Assembly (NCBI RefSeq): GCF_010183535.1
Contig: NW_026526091.1
Location: 120,711 to 184,710 of the forward strand
Origin: Caenorhabditis remanei
Lineage: Eukaryota; Nematoda; Chromadorea; Rhabditida; Rhabditidae
Length of the DNA: 64,000 bases
Direction of reading: 5' to 3'
Made by a program: the position numbers and the translations under genes. The notes beneath the pieces are model-generated. The model saw only the letters and a program-made list of their open reading frames with translations. It was not told the origin of the DNA and did not search any database. Shown here one piece after another: positions 30,463 through 42,269 of this stretch; within the stretch, counting starts at the first letter, position 1, and each line of letters begins with the position of its first letter.

Positions 30463-30757
30463 TGCTCACGAAATTTTCAAAATAAAGAAGACTTTTTAAC
30501 TATGGTGTAAAAAGTCTTCTTTTTCTTGAAAATTCCTTCAAATATACAAAAATGGTGACCTAGAAAATGCTGGCCGAGAAAATGCTGGCCGAGAAAATGC
30601 TGGCCGAGAAAATGGTGGCCTCGGTGTAATAGTCGGCCGCCGTAAAATTATCTTCCAGGGGGACAGGTGCCTCCTTAGTGTGTGTCGACGCGCGCCCGCA
30701 AAATTTGCGTACAGCAGCTGACTCGACGTCACCGTATTTTTCTTATCCCAATCTACT
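30463..30757. repeat. Maverick right terminal inverted repeat (295 bp)
   Basis: Inverted copy of 11515-11839, with four 15-bp TGCTGGCCGAGAAAA-type units instead of six and the same internal hairpin (about 30485-30521). Ends ..CCCAATCTACT. Confidence 0.95.
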
Positions 30758-30763
30758 TTTGTG
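30758..30763. repeat. Maverick target-site duplication, right
   Basis: TTTGTG, identical to 11509-11514. Confidence 0.95.
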
Positions 30764-33700
30764 GCTATGTGCAAATGAAAGAGCGTGTTTGTTTCTATCA
30801 AAACATGTACTAATCCTAATTATAACTGTTATTCTATGACTCAGACAACTCAATGAGAGTCAAAAACGACAGAAAACCTCATTTTCAGCCGAAAATTGGT
30901 GATTCTGGTCAATTTTTTCCTATTCTTAAAACAGTACAGCTTTGTGGCTATGTGCAAATGGAAGAGCGTGTTCGTTCCTACTAAAACATGTACTAATCCT
31001 GATTATAACTTTTATTCTATGACTCAGACAACTCAATGAGAGTCAAAAACGACAGAAAACCTCATTTTCAGCCGAAAATTGGTGATTCTGGTCAATTTTT
31101 TCCTATTCTTAAAACAGTACAGCTTTGTGGCTATGTGCAAATGAAAGAGCGTGTTCGTTCCTACTAAAACATGTACTAATCCTGATTATAACTGTTATTC
31201 TATGACTCAGACAACTCAATGAGAGTCAAAAACGACAGAAAACCTCATTTTCAGCCGAAAATTGGTGATTCTGGTCAATTTTTTCCTATTCTTAAAACAG
31301 TACAGCTTTGTGGCTATGTGCAAATGAAAGAGCGTGTTTGTTTCTATCAAAACATGTACTGATCCTAATTATAACTGTTATTCTATGACTCAGACAACTC
31401 AATGAGAGTCAAAAACGACAGAAAACCTCATTTTCAGCCGAAAATTGGTGATTCTGGTCAATTTTTTCCTATTCTTAAAACAGTACAGCTTTGTGGCTAT
31501 GTGCAAATGAAAGAGCGTGTTTGTTTCTATCAGAACATGTACTGATCCTAATTATAACTGTTATTCTATGACTCAGACAACTCAATGAGAGTCAAAAACG
31601 ACAGAAAACCTCATTTTCAGCCGAAAATTGGTGATTCTGGTCAATTTTTTCCTATTCTTAAAACAGTACAGCTTTGTGGCTATGTGCAAATGAAAGAGCG
31701 TGTTCGTTCCTACTAAAACATGTACTAATCCTGATTATAACTGTTATTCTATGACTCAGACAACTCAATGAGAGTCAAAAACGACAGAAAACCTCATTTT
31801 CAGCCGAAAATTGGTGATTCTGGTCAATTTTTTCCTATTCTTAAAACAGTACAGCTTTGTGGCTATGTGCAAATGAAAGAGCGTGTTTGTTTCTATCAAA
31901 ACATGTACTGATCCTAATTATAACTGTTATTCTATGACTCAGACAACTCAATGAGAGTCAAAAACGACAGAAAACCTCATTTTCAGCCGAAAATTGGTGA
32001 TTCTGGTCAATTTTTTCCTATTCTTAAAACAGTACAGCTTTGTGGCTATGTGCAAATGAAAGAGCGTGTTTGTTTCTATCAAAACATGTACTGATCCTAA
32101 TTATAACTGTTATTCTATGACTCAGACAACTCAATGAGAGTCAAAAACGACAGAAAACCTCACTTTCAGCCGAAAATTGGTGATTCTGGTCAATTTTTTC
32201 CTATTCTTAAAACAGTACAGCTTTGTGGCTATGTGCAAATGAAAGAGCGTGTTTGTTTCTATCAAAACATGTACTAATCCTGATTATAACTGTTATTCTA
32301 TGACTCAGACAACTCAATGAGAGTCAAAAACGACAGAAAACCTCATTTTCAGCCGAAAGTTGGTGATTCTGGTCAATTTTTTCCTATTCTTAAAACAGTA
32401 CAGCTTTGTGGCTATGTGCAAATGAAAGAGCGTGTTCGTTCCTACTAAAACATGTACTAATCCTGATTATAACTGTTATTCTATGACTCAGACAACTCAA
32501 TGAGAGTCAAAAACGACAGAAAACCTCATTTTCAGCCGAAAATTGGTGATTCTGGTCAATTTTTTCCTATTCTTAAAACAGTACAGCTTTGTGGCTATGT
32601 GCAAATGAAAGAGCGTGTTTGTTTCTATCAAAACATGTACTAATCCTGATTATAACTGTTATTCTATGACTCAGACAACTCAATGAGAGTCAAAAACGAC
32701 AGAAAACCTCATTTTCAGCCGAAAGTTGGTGATTCTGGTCAATTTTTTCCTATTCTTAAAACAGTACAGCTTTGTGGCTATGTGCAAATGAAAGAGCGTG
32801 TTCGTTCCTACTAAAACATGTACTAATCCTGATTATAACTGTTATTCTATGACTCAGACAACTCAATGAGAGTCAAAAACGACAGAAAACCTCATTTTCA
32901 GCCGAAAATTGGTGATTCTGGTCAATTTTTTCCTATTCTTAAAACAGTACAGCTTTGTGGCTATGTGCAAATGAAAGAGCGTGTTTGTTTCTATCAAAAT
33001 ATGTACTGATCCTAATTATAACTGTTATTCTATGACTCAGACAACTCAATGAGATTCAAAAACGACAGAAAACCTCATTTTCAGCCGAAAATTGGTGATT
33101 CTGGTCAATTTTTTCCTATTCTTAAAACAGTACAGCTTTGTGGCTATGTGTAAATGAAAGAGCGTGTTTGTTTCTATCAAAACATATACTGATCCTAATT
33201 ATAACTGTTATTCTATGACTCAGACAACTCAATGAGATTCAAAAACGACAGAAAACCTCATTTTCAGCCGAAAATTGGTGATTCTGGTCAATTTTTTCCT
33301 ATTCTTAAAACAGTACAGCTTTGTGGCTATGTGTAAATGAAAGAGCGTGTTTGTTTCTATCAAAACATATACTGATCCTAATTATAACTGTTATTCTATG
33401 ACTCAGACAACTCAATGAGATTCAAAAACGACAGAAAACCTCATTTTCAGCCGAAAATTGGTGATTCTGGTCAACTTTTTCCTATTCTTAAAACAGTACA
33501 GCTTTGTGGCTATGTGCAAATGAAAGAGCGTGTTTGTTTCTATCAAAACATGTACTGATCCTAATTATAACTGTTATTCTATGACTCAGACAACTCAATG
33601 AGATTCAAAAACGACAGAAAACCTCATTTTCAGCCGAAAATTGGTGATTCTGGTCAATTTTTTCCTATTCTTAAAACAGTACAGCTTTGTGGCTATGTGC

Positions 33701-35828
33701 AAATGAAAGAGCGTGTTTGTTTCTATCAAAACATGTACTGATCCTAATTATAACTGTTATTCTATGACTCAGACAACTCAATGAGATTCAAAAACGACAG
33801 AAAACCTCATTTTCAGCCGAAAATTGGTGATTCTGGTCAATTTGTTCCTATTCTTAAAACAGTACAGCTTTGTGGCTATGCGCAAATGAAAGAGCGTGTT
33901 TGTTTCTATCAAAACATGTACTGATCCTAATTATAACTGTTATTCTATGACTCAGACAACTCAATCAGATTCAAAAACGACAGAAAACCTCATTTTCAGC
34001 CGAAAATTGGTGATTCTGGTCAATTTTTTCCTATTCTTAAAACAGTACAGCTTTGTGGCTATGCGCAAATGAAAGAGCGTGTTTGTTTCTATCAAAACAT
34101 GTACTGATCCTAATTATAACTGTTATTCTATGACTCAGACAACTCAATGAGAGTCAAAAACGACAGAAAACCTCATTTTCAGCCGAAAATTGGTGATTCT
34201 GGTCAATTTTTTCCTATTCTTAAAACAGTACAGCTTTGTGGCTATGCGCAAATGAAAGAGCGTGTTTGTTTCTATCAAAACATGTACTGATCCTAATTAT
34301 AACTGTTATTCTATGACTCAGACAACTCAATGAGATTCAAAAACGACAGAAAACCTCATTTTCAGCCGAAAATTGGTGATTCTGGTCAATTTTTAACTAT
34401 TCTTAAAACAGTACAGCTTTGTGGCTATGTGCAAATGAAAGAGCGTGTTTGTTTCTATCAAAACATGTACTGATCCTAATTATAACTGTTATTCTATGAC
34501 TCAGACAACTCAATGAGAGTCAAAAACGACAGAAAACCTCATTTTCAGCCGAAAATTGGTGATTCTGGTCAATTTTTTCCTATTCTTAAAACAGTACAGC
34601 TTTGTGGCTATGCGCAAATGAAAGAGCGTGTTTGTTTCTATCAGAACATGTACTGATCCTAATTATAACTGTTATTCTATGACTCAGACAACTCAATGAG
34701 ATTCAAAAACGACAGAAAACCTCATTTTCAGCCGAAAATTGGTGATTCTGGTCAATTTTTAACTATTCTTAAAACAGTACAGCTTTGTGGCTATGTGCAA
34801 ATGAAAGAGCGTGTTTGTTTCTATCAAAACATGTACTGATCCTAATTATAACTGTTATTCTATGACTCAGACAACTCAATGAGATTCAAAAACGACAGAA
34901 AACCTCATTTTCAGCCGAAAATTGGTGATTCTGGTCAATTTTTAACTATTCTTAAAACAGTACAGCTTTGTGGCTATGTGCAAATGAAAGAGCGTGTTTG
35001 TTTCTATCAAAACATGTACTGATCCTAATTATAACTGTTATTCTATGACTCAGACAACTCAATGAGATTCAAAAACGACAGAAAACCTCATTTTCAGCCG
35101 AAAATTGGTGATTCTGGTCAATTTTTTCCTATTCTTAAAACAGTACAGCTTTGTGGCTATGCGCAAATGAAAGAGCGTGTTTGTTTCTATCAAAACATGT
35201 ACTGATCCTAATTATAACTGTTATTCTATGACTCAGACAACTCAATGAGATTCAAAAACGACAGAAAACCTCATTTTCAGCCGAAAATTGGTGATTCTGG
35301 TCAATTTTTAACTATTCTTAAAACAGTACAGCTTTGTGGCTATGTGCAAATGAAAGAGCGTGTTTGTTTCTATCAAAACATGTACTGATCCTAATTATAA
35401 CTGTTATTCTATGACTCAGACAACTCAATGAGATTCAAAAACGACAGAAAACCTCATTTTCAGCCGAAAATTGGTGATTCTGGTCAATTTTTTCCTATTC
35501 TTAAAACAGTACAGCTTTGTGGCTATGCGCAAATGAAAGAGCGTGTTTGTTTCTATCAAAACATGTACTGATCCTAATTATAACTGTTATTCTATGACTC
35601 AGACAACTCAATGAGATTCAAAAACGACAGAAAACCTCATTTTCAGCCGAAAATTGGTGATTCTGGTCAATTTTTTCCTATTCTTAAAACAGTACAGCTT
35701 TGTGGCTATGCGCAAATGAAAGAGCGTGTTTGTTTCTATCAAAACATGTACTGATCCTAATTATAACTGTTATTCTATGACTCAGACAACTCAATGAGAT
35801 TCAAAAACGACAGAAAACCTAATTTTCA
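30758..35828. repeat. Satellite A, block 4 (about 27.7 monomers)
   Basis: Continues the monomer interrupted by the Maverick. Between about 32222 and 32953, AAAGTTGG/TTCTATC and AAAATTGG/TTCCTACT monomers alternate, giving a 366-bp dimer seen twice. From about 33040 the variant GAGATTCAAAAACG predominates, and from about 34220 two subtypes appear: TTTTTAACTATTC with GCTATGTGC, and TTTTTTCCTATTC with GCTATGCGC. The array ends at ATTTTCAGC near 35828. Confidence 0.97.
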
Positions 35829-37700
35829 GCAAAAAAAACAAGATAAAGTCTTCTTCTACAAGTGTTGTTTATGCTCTCATATAGATCTCAACATTTTGAC
35901 ACCAACGCAATTAGAACCAAGTTACTTTCCAAAATAAGAAATTAGTTCACGACAGATAAAACAGTAGTTTTCACGGGCTGTGTATATAATTAGGTAAAAC
36001 GATGTGCGTTAACTGCAAAGAAGTTAATAAGAATGCAATAAAGTATAGGTCGATAATCAGTCACAGTACCTAGAAACCGTGAGTCAAAGTTCAACCTCAA
36101 AAAAAAGCGTATGACTTAACTTAATACAAACAGTTAGATGAAAACCTTTTCTAGTTCAGTAAGAACAATATAGAGGAATTTGTGTAACCCTAGTCACAAA
36201 TCCCGATAAATCAAAGAATTCATTTCTATGTAGTATCAAGTTCTAATAAAGATATTAGAACTGTATCTAACAACTCCTTTACTACCTTTGCCTTTTGTAT
36301 AGACCTGCTTCAATTTATCCCTTCTCTTCTTTTGTATTTGTACTGACACAGTTTTTACTATTCCCTGCCCCTGCCTATCTTTGCCAAGTTGCGACTATTT
36401 CCAATTTTCTTTAGTCCCGTTGCATAGCTCGTCACCTTTTTCTTTGTCATTTTTGTTCCCAGTTATAACTCCTTCCTTTATCTCACATTGTTTTTCTTTG
36501 AAGCTGTTTCGTGAGCCATTGTTCAAATCTTTTGTATTTTTTAAGTTTCTTTCTTATGACAAAATGATTTCAACAGGACGGAACTATAATAAGAAATACA
36601 TATTTGTGCAGTTGAAACCAGAGAATTGGTGCATCCTTGGTTCACCAATAGTCGTCTTGTGTTTTCATTCAAAGACGAGAGAACTGTGTTTTCAGATGTC
36701 AAAATTCACGTGACTGATTTCAAATATTCTGAGTTGAGTATTGGAAAATATTGAAAATATTGAAGGTGTCTTTATGGAAATTTGCAGTATTTTAATGGTG
36801 TTTCGATTTTCAAAAATGAGATCGAAAAACATCAGCACACTTTGTTTTAGAACCACTTGTACAATTATAGCCAACCCAAAAAAACATTTAATTAACGGAA
36901 GCACATGTACTTCAACTACTGCGTTAACTAACAACCATCTGTTTAGGAAATACTTTCGAGCATATCACGCAAATAGGCTTGCATCAAATCAGCAGTTCAT
37001 ACTCCAACCTGATGTATCACTTCATGCATTCCAATTTACAATATATTTGGGTTTTTCTTTACTTTCCACACAACAAACCCACTTCTCTTGTTCTTTCCTA
37101 AGTAATTAAATAAGTTAGTGTTTCATTTATTTGTGATGGCATTAATACCACTTTATACGTAACACACATTATATTTTTTCAAAGTCCTAGTTACTTGTTT
37201 CTTTCTTACACCAAACTTCTCTACTTATGTCTTTAAAACTTTTTTCTGATAACAACTGATTTCTTAGAAATGTTTGAATATCTGATAGGGAAAAGCAGCT
37301 TGAAAAAATCTAATTTTTTTGAAAGTCATCTTTCTATTTTTAATTAAAAAGTCCGCCCTCCTCTTCCCTTCATCAATCAGGGAGGGCCCTCAATCGAAAT
37401 CGAAAACGAAACCTGCCTCCTCCGTATTTTTTGACTCGAAACAGCGACCAGAAGGATGAATATTTTTTGAAAAAAGTAAGACGTCATTTTCCAATTTAAA
37501 AAGCCATCCTCTCTAGCCATCTCATCCATCACACCATCTGCCTGTTGAATATACGAAACCTCCTTCTTTTTTGATTTCTAACTCGAATGAAGAATATTTA
37601 TTCTTATTTTAAAAGGGGAGAAACAAAAACCATGTAAAGGGAAAACCTCAGCAAAAGAGGTGAACTAACAAAACAACTATGAAGAACTCGAAAAAATGTT
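35829..37700. other. AT-rich region, no gene recognised
   Basis: No frame here has protein-like composition. A segment at 36076-36136 (GTGAGTCAAAGTTCAACCTC to CAGTTAGATGAAAA) recurs inverted at 49377-49437. Frames at 36381-36713 and 36741-37109 are T-rich and without recognisable motifs. Confidence 0.5.
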
Positions 37701-37710
37701 TCTATCATGG

Positions 37711-38090
37711 CTAAACTTGACAAATCGTATTCTCAGTTAGAAAGATGTAAAATATGTTGAAACTCCTCTCAAATCCGACCGTAGGCTGTAGCATTGGATC
37801 ATTAGATAATAGTGTGGTATCAAAAGACACTAAAAATGTTCTGAACAGCACCATAAACGACTTTATGGAAATGAAAGATGAACATAATTGACAAGACATG
37901 CAACATCTCACCAGACGTTTTTGTTAAACACTTTATGCACATTTTCAATCACTAATTTTCTGAAAAACCACGGTTACCGGTTGCATTTTTCCTCTGTATC
38001 AGCATTCTCATACGATATAATCACTGAAAAACGAAAAAAAGAAAAAAGTAGCAGTACCCCATTTTCAGAAGGTTAACATTCGAGTTCTCA
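37711..38090. repeat. Foldback structure, left arm, outer part
   Basis: Pairs as an imperfect inverted repeat with 39526-39890. Both arms contain the block encoding MRCCMSCQLCSSFISIK-like frames, which is conserved only because the arms are copies. The match runs from ATTCTCAGTTAGAAAGATGT to GAGTTCTCAAATTT. Confidence 0.8.
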
Positions 38091-38465
38091 AATTTACTAC
38101 TGCGCCATTATGCGCCACTCTGTCGTTTTTATCAATTCGCTGTCAATGATGAATATGAAACAATGATGTGAAGTCCATTGTGAGTTTCAATAAACGAACA
38201 GTCAATACTGTTCTCGTACCTATGATTAAAAATGTAATCTACTTTCCAATAAAGAACACTTTAGATAGTTCCATTACTTTACTTCATTCCCGAATAATAC
38301 CAAAGATTTTTGTAATAACAGCTTTTGAAGAACCAAATGTTGTCGTTCAGTCAATGAAAGAGCTCTTATACGTGGCAAGTGTTTTCTCCCGTCAGGTGAG
38401 GACTGCAGTTTTGCCCAAACATGTCTACGCATCTCAGACTGCGCGTGACAGGCCGTCACGGTTGG

Positions 38466-38657
38466 CCTTGTGGAGAACAACTGTGGCTGGGGTGCGAACG
38501 ACCGGGGGTTCAACACCCGCCCTCCAGCGAGGGGCCCTACCTTAAGCGGAAGTTTGAGAGGGCCGTGGCGGCTTTAGTTTTTTTTATCGAATTCGAAATG
38601 TTTTGATTATTTAATGAAAGTTTTTTTGATTAAAACTTCATTCTAATTTTTGTTATT
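38466..38657. repeat. Foldback structure, left arm, inner GC-rich part
   Basis: Pairs with 39333-39525 (GGCCTTGTGGAGAACAACTG, CCCTCCAGCGAGGGGCCCTA, then ATCGAATTCGAAATG). In the right arm the inner and outer parts touch directly; here 38091-38465 lies between them, so it was inserted in this arm or lost from the other. A GGGTTCAACACCC block resembles a pol III B box, but no tRNA fold was found. Confidence 0.75.
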
Positions 38658-39332
38658 TTTTTCCGTAATAGTGATACTTCAATACAAAATTACTCTTTTC
38701 AATTACACATGAGAATGACCCGCGCGAGAAGGTTATTTGGTACAACACTATATTAAACGTAACTCGAAAAAATTCAAAGCATAGCAGCCCTCTGACTGAA
38801 ATCGCTGAAAAATTTAGGATCACTGTTTCTCCGAAAACATTGTTCACTTCGAATCATCATAAATTTTTTTCATTTTTATATTACTTTTTTATTTTCACAA
38901 GATTTTTTTTTGATCGGTAACAACATTTTATTATTTCTACATCTGTTAATATTTTACTACTTATACGGAAAGAGATAATCGAGGAAATGCGGGAATCCTG
39001 AAATTGTACAGAAAATGCCAATTTTTGAAAAACAACGAGAAGCTGTGTTTGAAGCTGTGCTCCTTCAAGTTTTTTTTGACTATTGATTTGAGTATTCACA
39101 TACGAATATAGATCCACTAAGTTACGAGACTTTTTTCCAAAATTTTTACTACCTTCATGTATACGCTATAATCACTAAAGATTCCCAATTTTGTTTTGAG
39201 TCGAATTCAACATAACCCAAGGAATCATTTCAAACAAAACAGAGTAGTTTGAGCAACAATTCAAAACAAAATGTTTCCAATCCAATAATTTGCCATGGTT
39301 TTTTTGCCAATCGCTATTAAGGAATAAAAACA

Positions 39333-39890
39333 ACAAAAATTAGAACGAAGTTTTAATCAAAAAACCTTCCATTAAATAATCAAAACATTTCGAATTCAAC
39401 AAAAAATTGAAGCCGCCACGGCCATCTCAAACTTCCGTTTAAGGTAGGGCCCTCGTTGGAGGGCGGGCGATGAACTCCCGGTCGTTCGCACCCCAGCCAC
39501 AGTTGTTCTCCACAAGGCCAAATTTGAGAACTCGAATATTAAACATCTAAAAATGGGTTACTGCTACTTTTTTCTTTCCGTTTTTCAGTGATTATATCGT
39601 ATGAGAATGCTGATACAGAGGAAAAAAACAATCGGTAACCGTGGCTTTCAGAATATTAGTGATTGAAAATGCGCGTAAAATGTTTAACAAAAACCCCGGA
39701 TGAGATGTTGCATGTCTTGTCAATTATGTTCATCTTTCATTTCTATAAAGTTGTTTATGGTGCTGTTCAGAACATTTTTAGTGTCTTTTGATACCACATA
39801 TAATGATCCAATGCTAAAGCCCATGATTGAGAGGAGTTTTAAATTATTTTACATCTTTCTTACTGAGAATACGATTTTCTGAAACTTGAA
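39333..39890. repeat. Foldback structure, right arm
   Basis: Inverted partner of 38466-38657 plus 37711-38090. The spacer 38658-39332 is AT-rich with no gene. The whole resembles a foldback transposon or a palindromic rearrangement; terminal duplications could not be identified. Confidence 0.75.
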
Positions 39891-39991
39891 AAAAATTTTT
39901 TTTCGAAAACAACTCAAAACAAATTTATAAACAAAAATAAATGCTAAAAACCGTTAATTCGGGTTGTTTTCGAAAAAAAAATTTTTTCAAG
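39885..39991. other. Near-perfect hairpin at the foldback edge
   Basis: Arms 39885-39913 (CTTGAAAAAAATTTTTTTTC then GAAAACAAC) and 39963-39991 are reverse complements around a 49-nt loop. It could be a MITE or a secondary palindrome. Confidence 0.8.
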
Positions 39992-40788
39992 TGTCTGAAA
40001 AAATTTCATGTGGTCCCCCCTTATCAAAAATCGAAAAAAATAATTTTTCTAAAAACAGCCCAATTATGATTTTTGAAAAGCAATAGTTATTTTTGGGTTG
40101 TACTGAGCTTTTGAACAAATTTGCTGTCGTTTTAAAGGAGTTATGAGCAATAGAATTTCCAAAACATGAGAAAACTTGCAATATTTGAACGAGTGTTATG
40201 ACAAGACAAGTCAACAGGGATGTACTTTCTTTTTTGAAAATGGTTTAACATAATCTGAAAATTGTTGTTTTTTTTAATTTGAATAGGAGCTTGGACAATA
40301 TTTGAAATTCGAACTCATTTCCGACATGTCACATTTTTTCGAAAAATGAAAATTTTCAGAGCAATTTTTTTCTTAATTTTCAACTGGAAGCGACTATAGT
40401 GCTATATAAAAAAATGATCCACATAAGTTGTGCTCTCTTACCACATGTATGTCACCTCTGCCAACCTCGAAAAAAACAATTTTTTTTGGAGGGTGTCACA
40501 TTTTTACCTTTTTAGGGATCAAACAATTATTTTTTCATAAGTTTCATGTTCAAAAACGAGTTCACGTCACAGGAAAACCCTTTATGGGTCATTTTGTCTT
40601 GGGAAAACTTATCGAATGAGCAAAAAAATCGGTACTTTAGGGGTAGCAGTCAAAATACATTCCATGTTAGTGTATGATTTGCATAATTTTCTGTTGATAA
40701 CGGGGCCGGTTCTATTTCTATGGTTTCGTTGAAATCTGTATAGATTTGGGTGGAGCTTGTTGTAGTTTCCATCATTCTGGTGGTATAA
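39992..40788. other. AT-rich region, no gene recognised
   Basis: Many A and T runs. The minus-strand frame 40609-40911 has no recognisable motif and overlaps a better-supported plus-strand exon. Confidence 0.5.
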
Positions 40789-41205
40789 AAGGGTGATATT
40801 CGTGGTGAGTTTATCGCCATAATCATGGTTATACCTCTCACGCACTGGCTGGATTGTAAAGTCCCACATTGGCAGGGACAAACTTCCCGGAATATTAATT
40901 TGCGTTTTCAATACCTTGGTGCTGTGTCAATTCGTTTTGAACACCGGCGAGGCCGGGTCGAGTGTTCCCTCAAAGTCCATTTCATAAGGTAAGGGTTTTT
41001 ATTTACTTATTTTTAAATAATCGGCTTTTTCAGACCCGCGGACTGTTATTTTTATGTGCAAGCGAGGGATGATTGGATCAGTGTAATGGAGTATTTTTAC
41101 TCCAGATACGGGAGACCCCTCATCGATCGTCCCTTTCTCATCTCCTTGGCCGGCATAGAGGAAATGGGGCTTTTCCCTCTGGACGTGATTCTAGTGGAAG
41201 AGTGA
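40789..41205 (+). pseudogene. 3' end of a PAZ-domain-like gene (Argonaute-type), partial
   Basis: Two exons, 40789-40988 and 41034-41205, join in frame across a 45-nt intron (GTAAGG..TTTTTCAG) and end at TGA, followed by AATAAA near 41250. The second exon encodes WISVMEYFYSRYGRPLI, RPFLISLAG and GLFPLDVILVEE, resembling the second half of an Argonaute PAZ domain (SVxxYFxxxY, then PLExxxV). No PIWI domain follows and the upstream part is lost after a stop at 40786. It may be a truncated Argonaute copy or an unrelated protein; the identification needs a profile search. Confidence 0.35.
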
Positions 41206-41502
41206 TTTGCGCCGTGAATCCTTCAGGAATGTCAAGAATATTTTCTTTGTTGAATAAAAAATGTATGTTAACAAATATGTTTTTATTCTTTGTGAATATT
41301 TCAGGAATGATAATATACGGGGGTAATGGGGGTTTTCTGAGAATCTGAGGATATCCATCATAGGTGGGGTTTAACAGGGATAGAGTTTTCTAAGAGTGAT
41401 AGTTTCTGTCGCGCATCATTGGGTCGCTTGGATTTCATCGTCCTGGTGATCTTTCATGAGTTGATCGTGTCCTAGGTCCTCTTCTTCGTGTGGAGGGGCT
41501 TT
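41206..41502. other. Flank of the LTR element, no gene
   Basis: Holds the polyadenylation signal of the preceding fragment and sequence unlike the flank beyond the 3' LTR. No target duplication matches across the retrotransposon. Confidence 0.5.
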
Positions 41503-41851
41503 TGTGATGAATCACCATTCGTCTCACAGTTTTCAATTTATTTAATCAAAACATATCTTGTCTCTTTGTTAGATTTAATTGAATTCCTTCCTCCCCTCGC
41601 CCCCGCTACCGCATCCGGTACAGCACAGTATATAAAGGAGGCTCTTTTAGCATCCTTACAGTTTTCCTATTTTATGTAGGAATTTTATTCTTTATTTATG
41701 ATTTTTTTCTTATTGTTATTATTGTAATCTTATAATGTGATTTTTCTTATTCTTTTAAATGAAACGGTTTAATTACCCAAGTTTGAGGTTTACTGAGGTT
41801 TCCTGAGAATACAAGTCGAGCACGTCCCCACTGAGAACATCGTTCATCATA
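41503..41851 (+). repeat. 5' LTR
   Basis: Starts TGTGATGAATC and ends GTTCATCATA, an imperfect terminal inverted pair. A TATATAAAGG promoter box is at 41629-41638. A 22-nt spliced-leader sequence is embedded at 41766-41787. Confidence 0.92.
41766..41787 (+). other. SL1 spliced-leader sequence in the 5' LTR
   Basis: All 22 bases equal the nematode SL1 leader (GGTTTAATTACC then CAAGTTTGAG). The following bases (GTTTACTGAG) differ from the SL1 RNA gene, so only the exon part is present and this is not an SL1 RNA gene. It lies about 130 nt downstream of the TATA box, inside the transcribed part of the LTR. Confidence 0.9.
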
Positions 41852-41862
41852 TGGTGCATCGG
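41852..41862 (+). promoter_or_regulatory. Primer-binding site (tRNA-Gly type)
   Basis: TGGTGCATCGG directly follows the LTR and is complementary to CCGATGCA plus CCA, the 3' end I recall for nematode tRNA-Gly(GCC). It sets the LTR end at 41851. Confidence 0.7.
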
Positions 41863-42069
41863 AACCGTGTGGAACAATCAGGACGAATCCGCGTGGCAAA
41901 TCAGGCAAATCAGGACTACCTTCAGTCTCAGTGAGTCAGTCAGTTTAAATTCACTCAAACTAACAGAACCTCTGCTGTGATATTTTTTTTAACTAATATT
42001 CATTGGTGCAGTGCTATTTATTTCTATCTTCCCACGTTATTGTTCTATTCTTCTCTATTATTCTACGAG

Positions 42070-42252
42070 ATGAGTGTTCTGAGATATGTGCAAGGCGTAG
42101 TGACCAAATCATGTGGAACTCTGAAGACCTACATCGAAGAATGCGAAGTCAATTTGGTAGATTGGGGACACTTGGACAGTAACGACGAGGCAATTAGAAC
42201 TCAGCAGAACAAGAAAAAGTCGAGGAGAAAATCAATCAGGTCATCGAAATAA
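42070..42252 (+). pseudogene. gag N-terminal fragment, frameshifted
   Basis: Begins MSVLRYVQGVVTKSCGTL, a typical BEL gag start. Sense coding continues in a different frame (EKVEEKINQVIEITDIANSV) that leads straight into the long frame at 42270, so a one-base change near 42205-42215 separates them. The element would need frameshifting or is disabled. Confidence 0.7.
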
Positions 42253-42269
42253 CAGATATCGCCAACAGT

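Larger units (their letters stand above)
11515..30757. mobile_element. Complete Maverick/Polinton element (19.2 kb)
   Basis: A self-synthesising DNA transposon or endogenous virus-like element. It has inverted termini starting AGTAGATTGGG, a perfect 6-bp target duplication and the full hallmark set: protein-primed PolB, retroviral-type integrase, packaging ATPase, adenain-like protease, major capsid protein and a second conserved virion-type protein. Fifteen genes are called and every one reads through; the multi-exon genes splice to total lengths divisible by three. The left half is a bidirectional structural cluster, the centre carries ATPase to integrase on the plus strand, and the right third holds minus-strand PolB and plus-strand helicase. 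An intact target duplication and intact genes argue for recent insertion and possible activity. Confidence 0.97.

Noticed and set aside
670..35828. Regular repeats resembling a CRISPR array
   Set aside because: Whole 183-bp monomers repeat with no unique spacers; this is satellite DNA in a eukaryote.
38470..38560. Possible tRNA or SINE around GGGTTCAACACCC
   Set aside because: Only a B-box-like block; no A box at the right distance and no cloverleaf by inspection.
40609..40911. 100-aa minus-strand frame
   Set aside because: No motif; overlaps the plus-strand exon whose spliced product looks more protein-like. I cannot exclude it completely.
41766..41787. SL1 RNA gene
   Set aside because: Only the 22-nt leader matches; the downstream splice donor region and Sm-site part of SL1 RNA are absent, and it lies inside LTRs.
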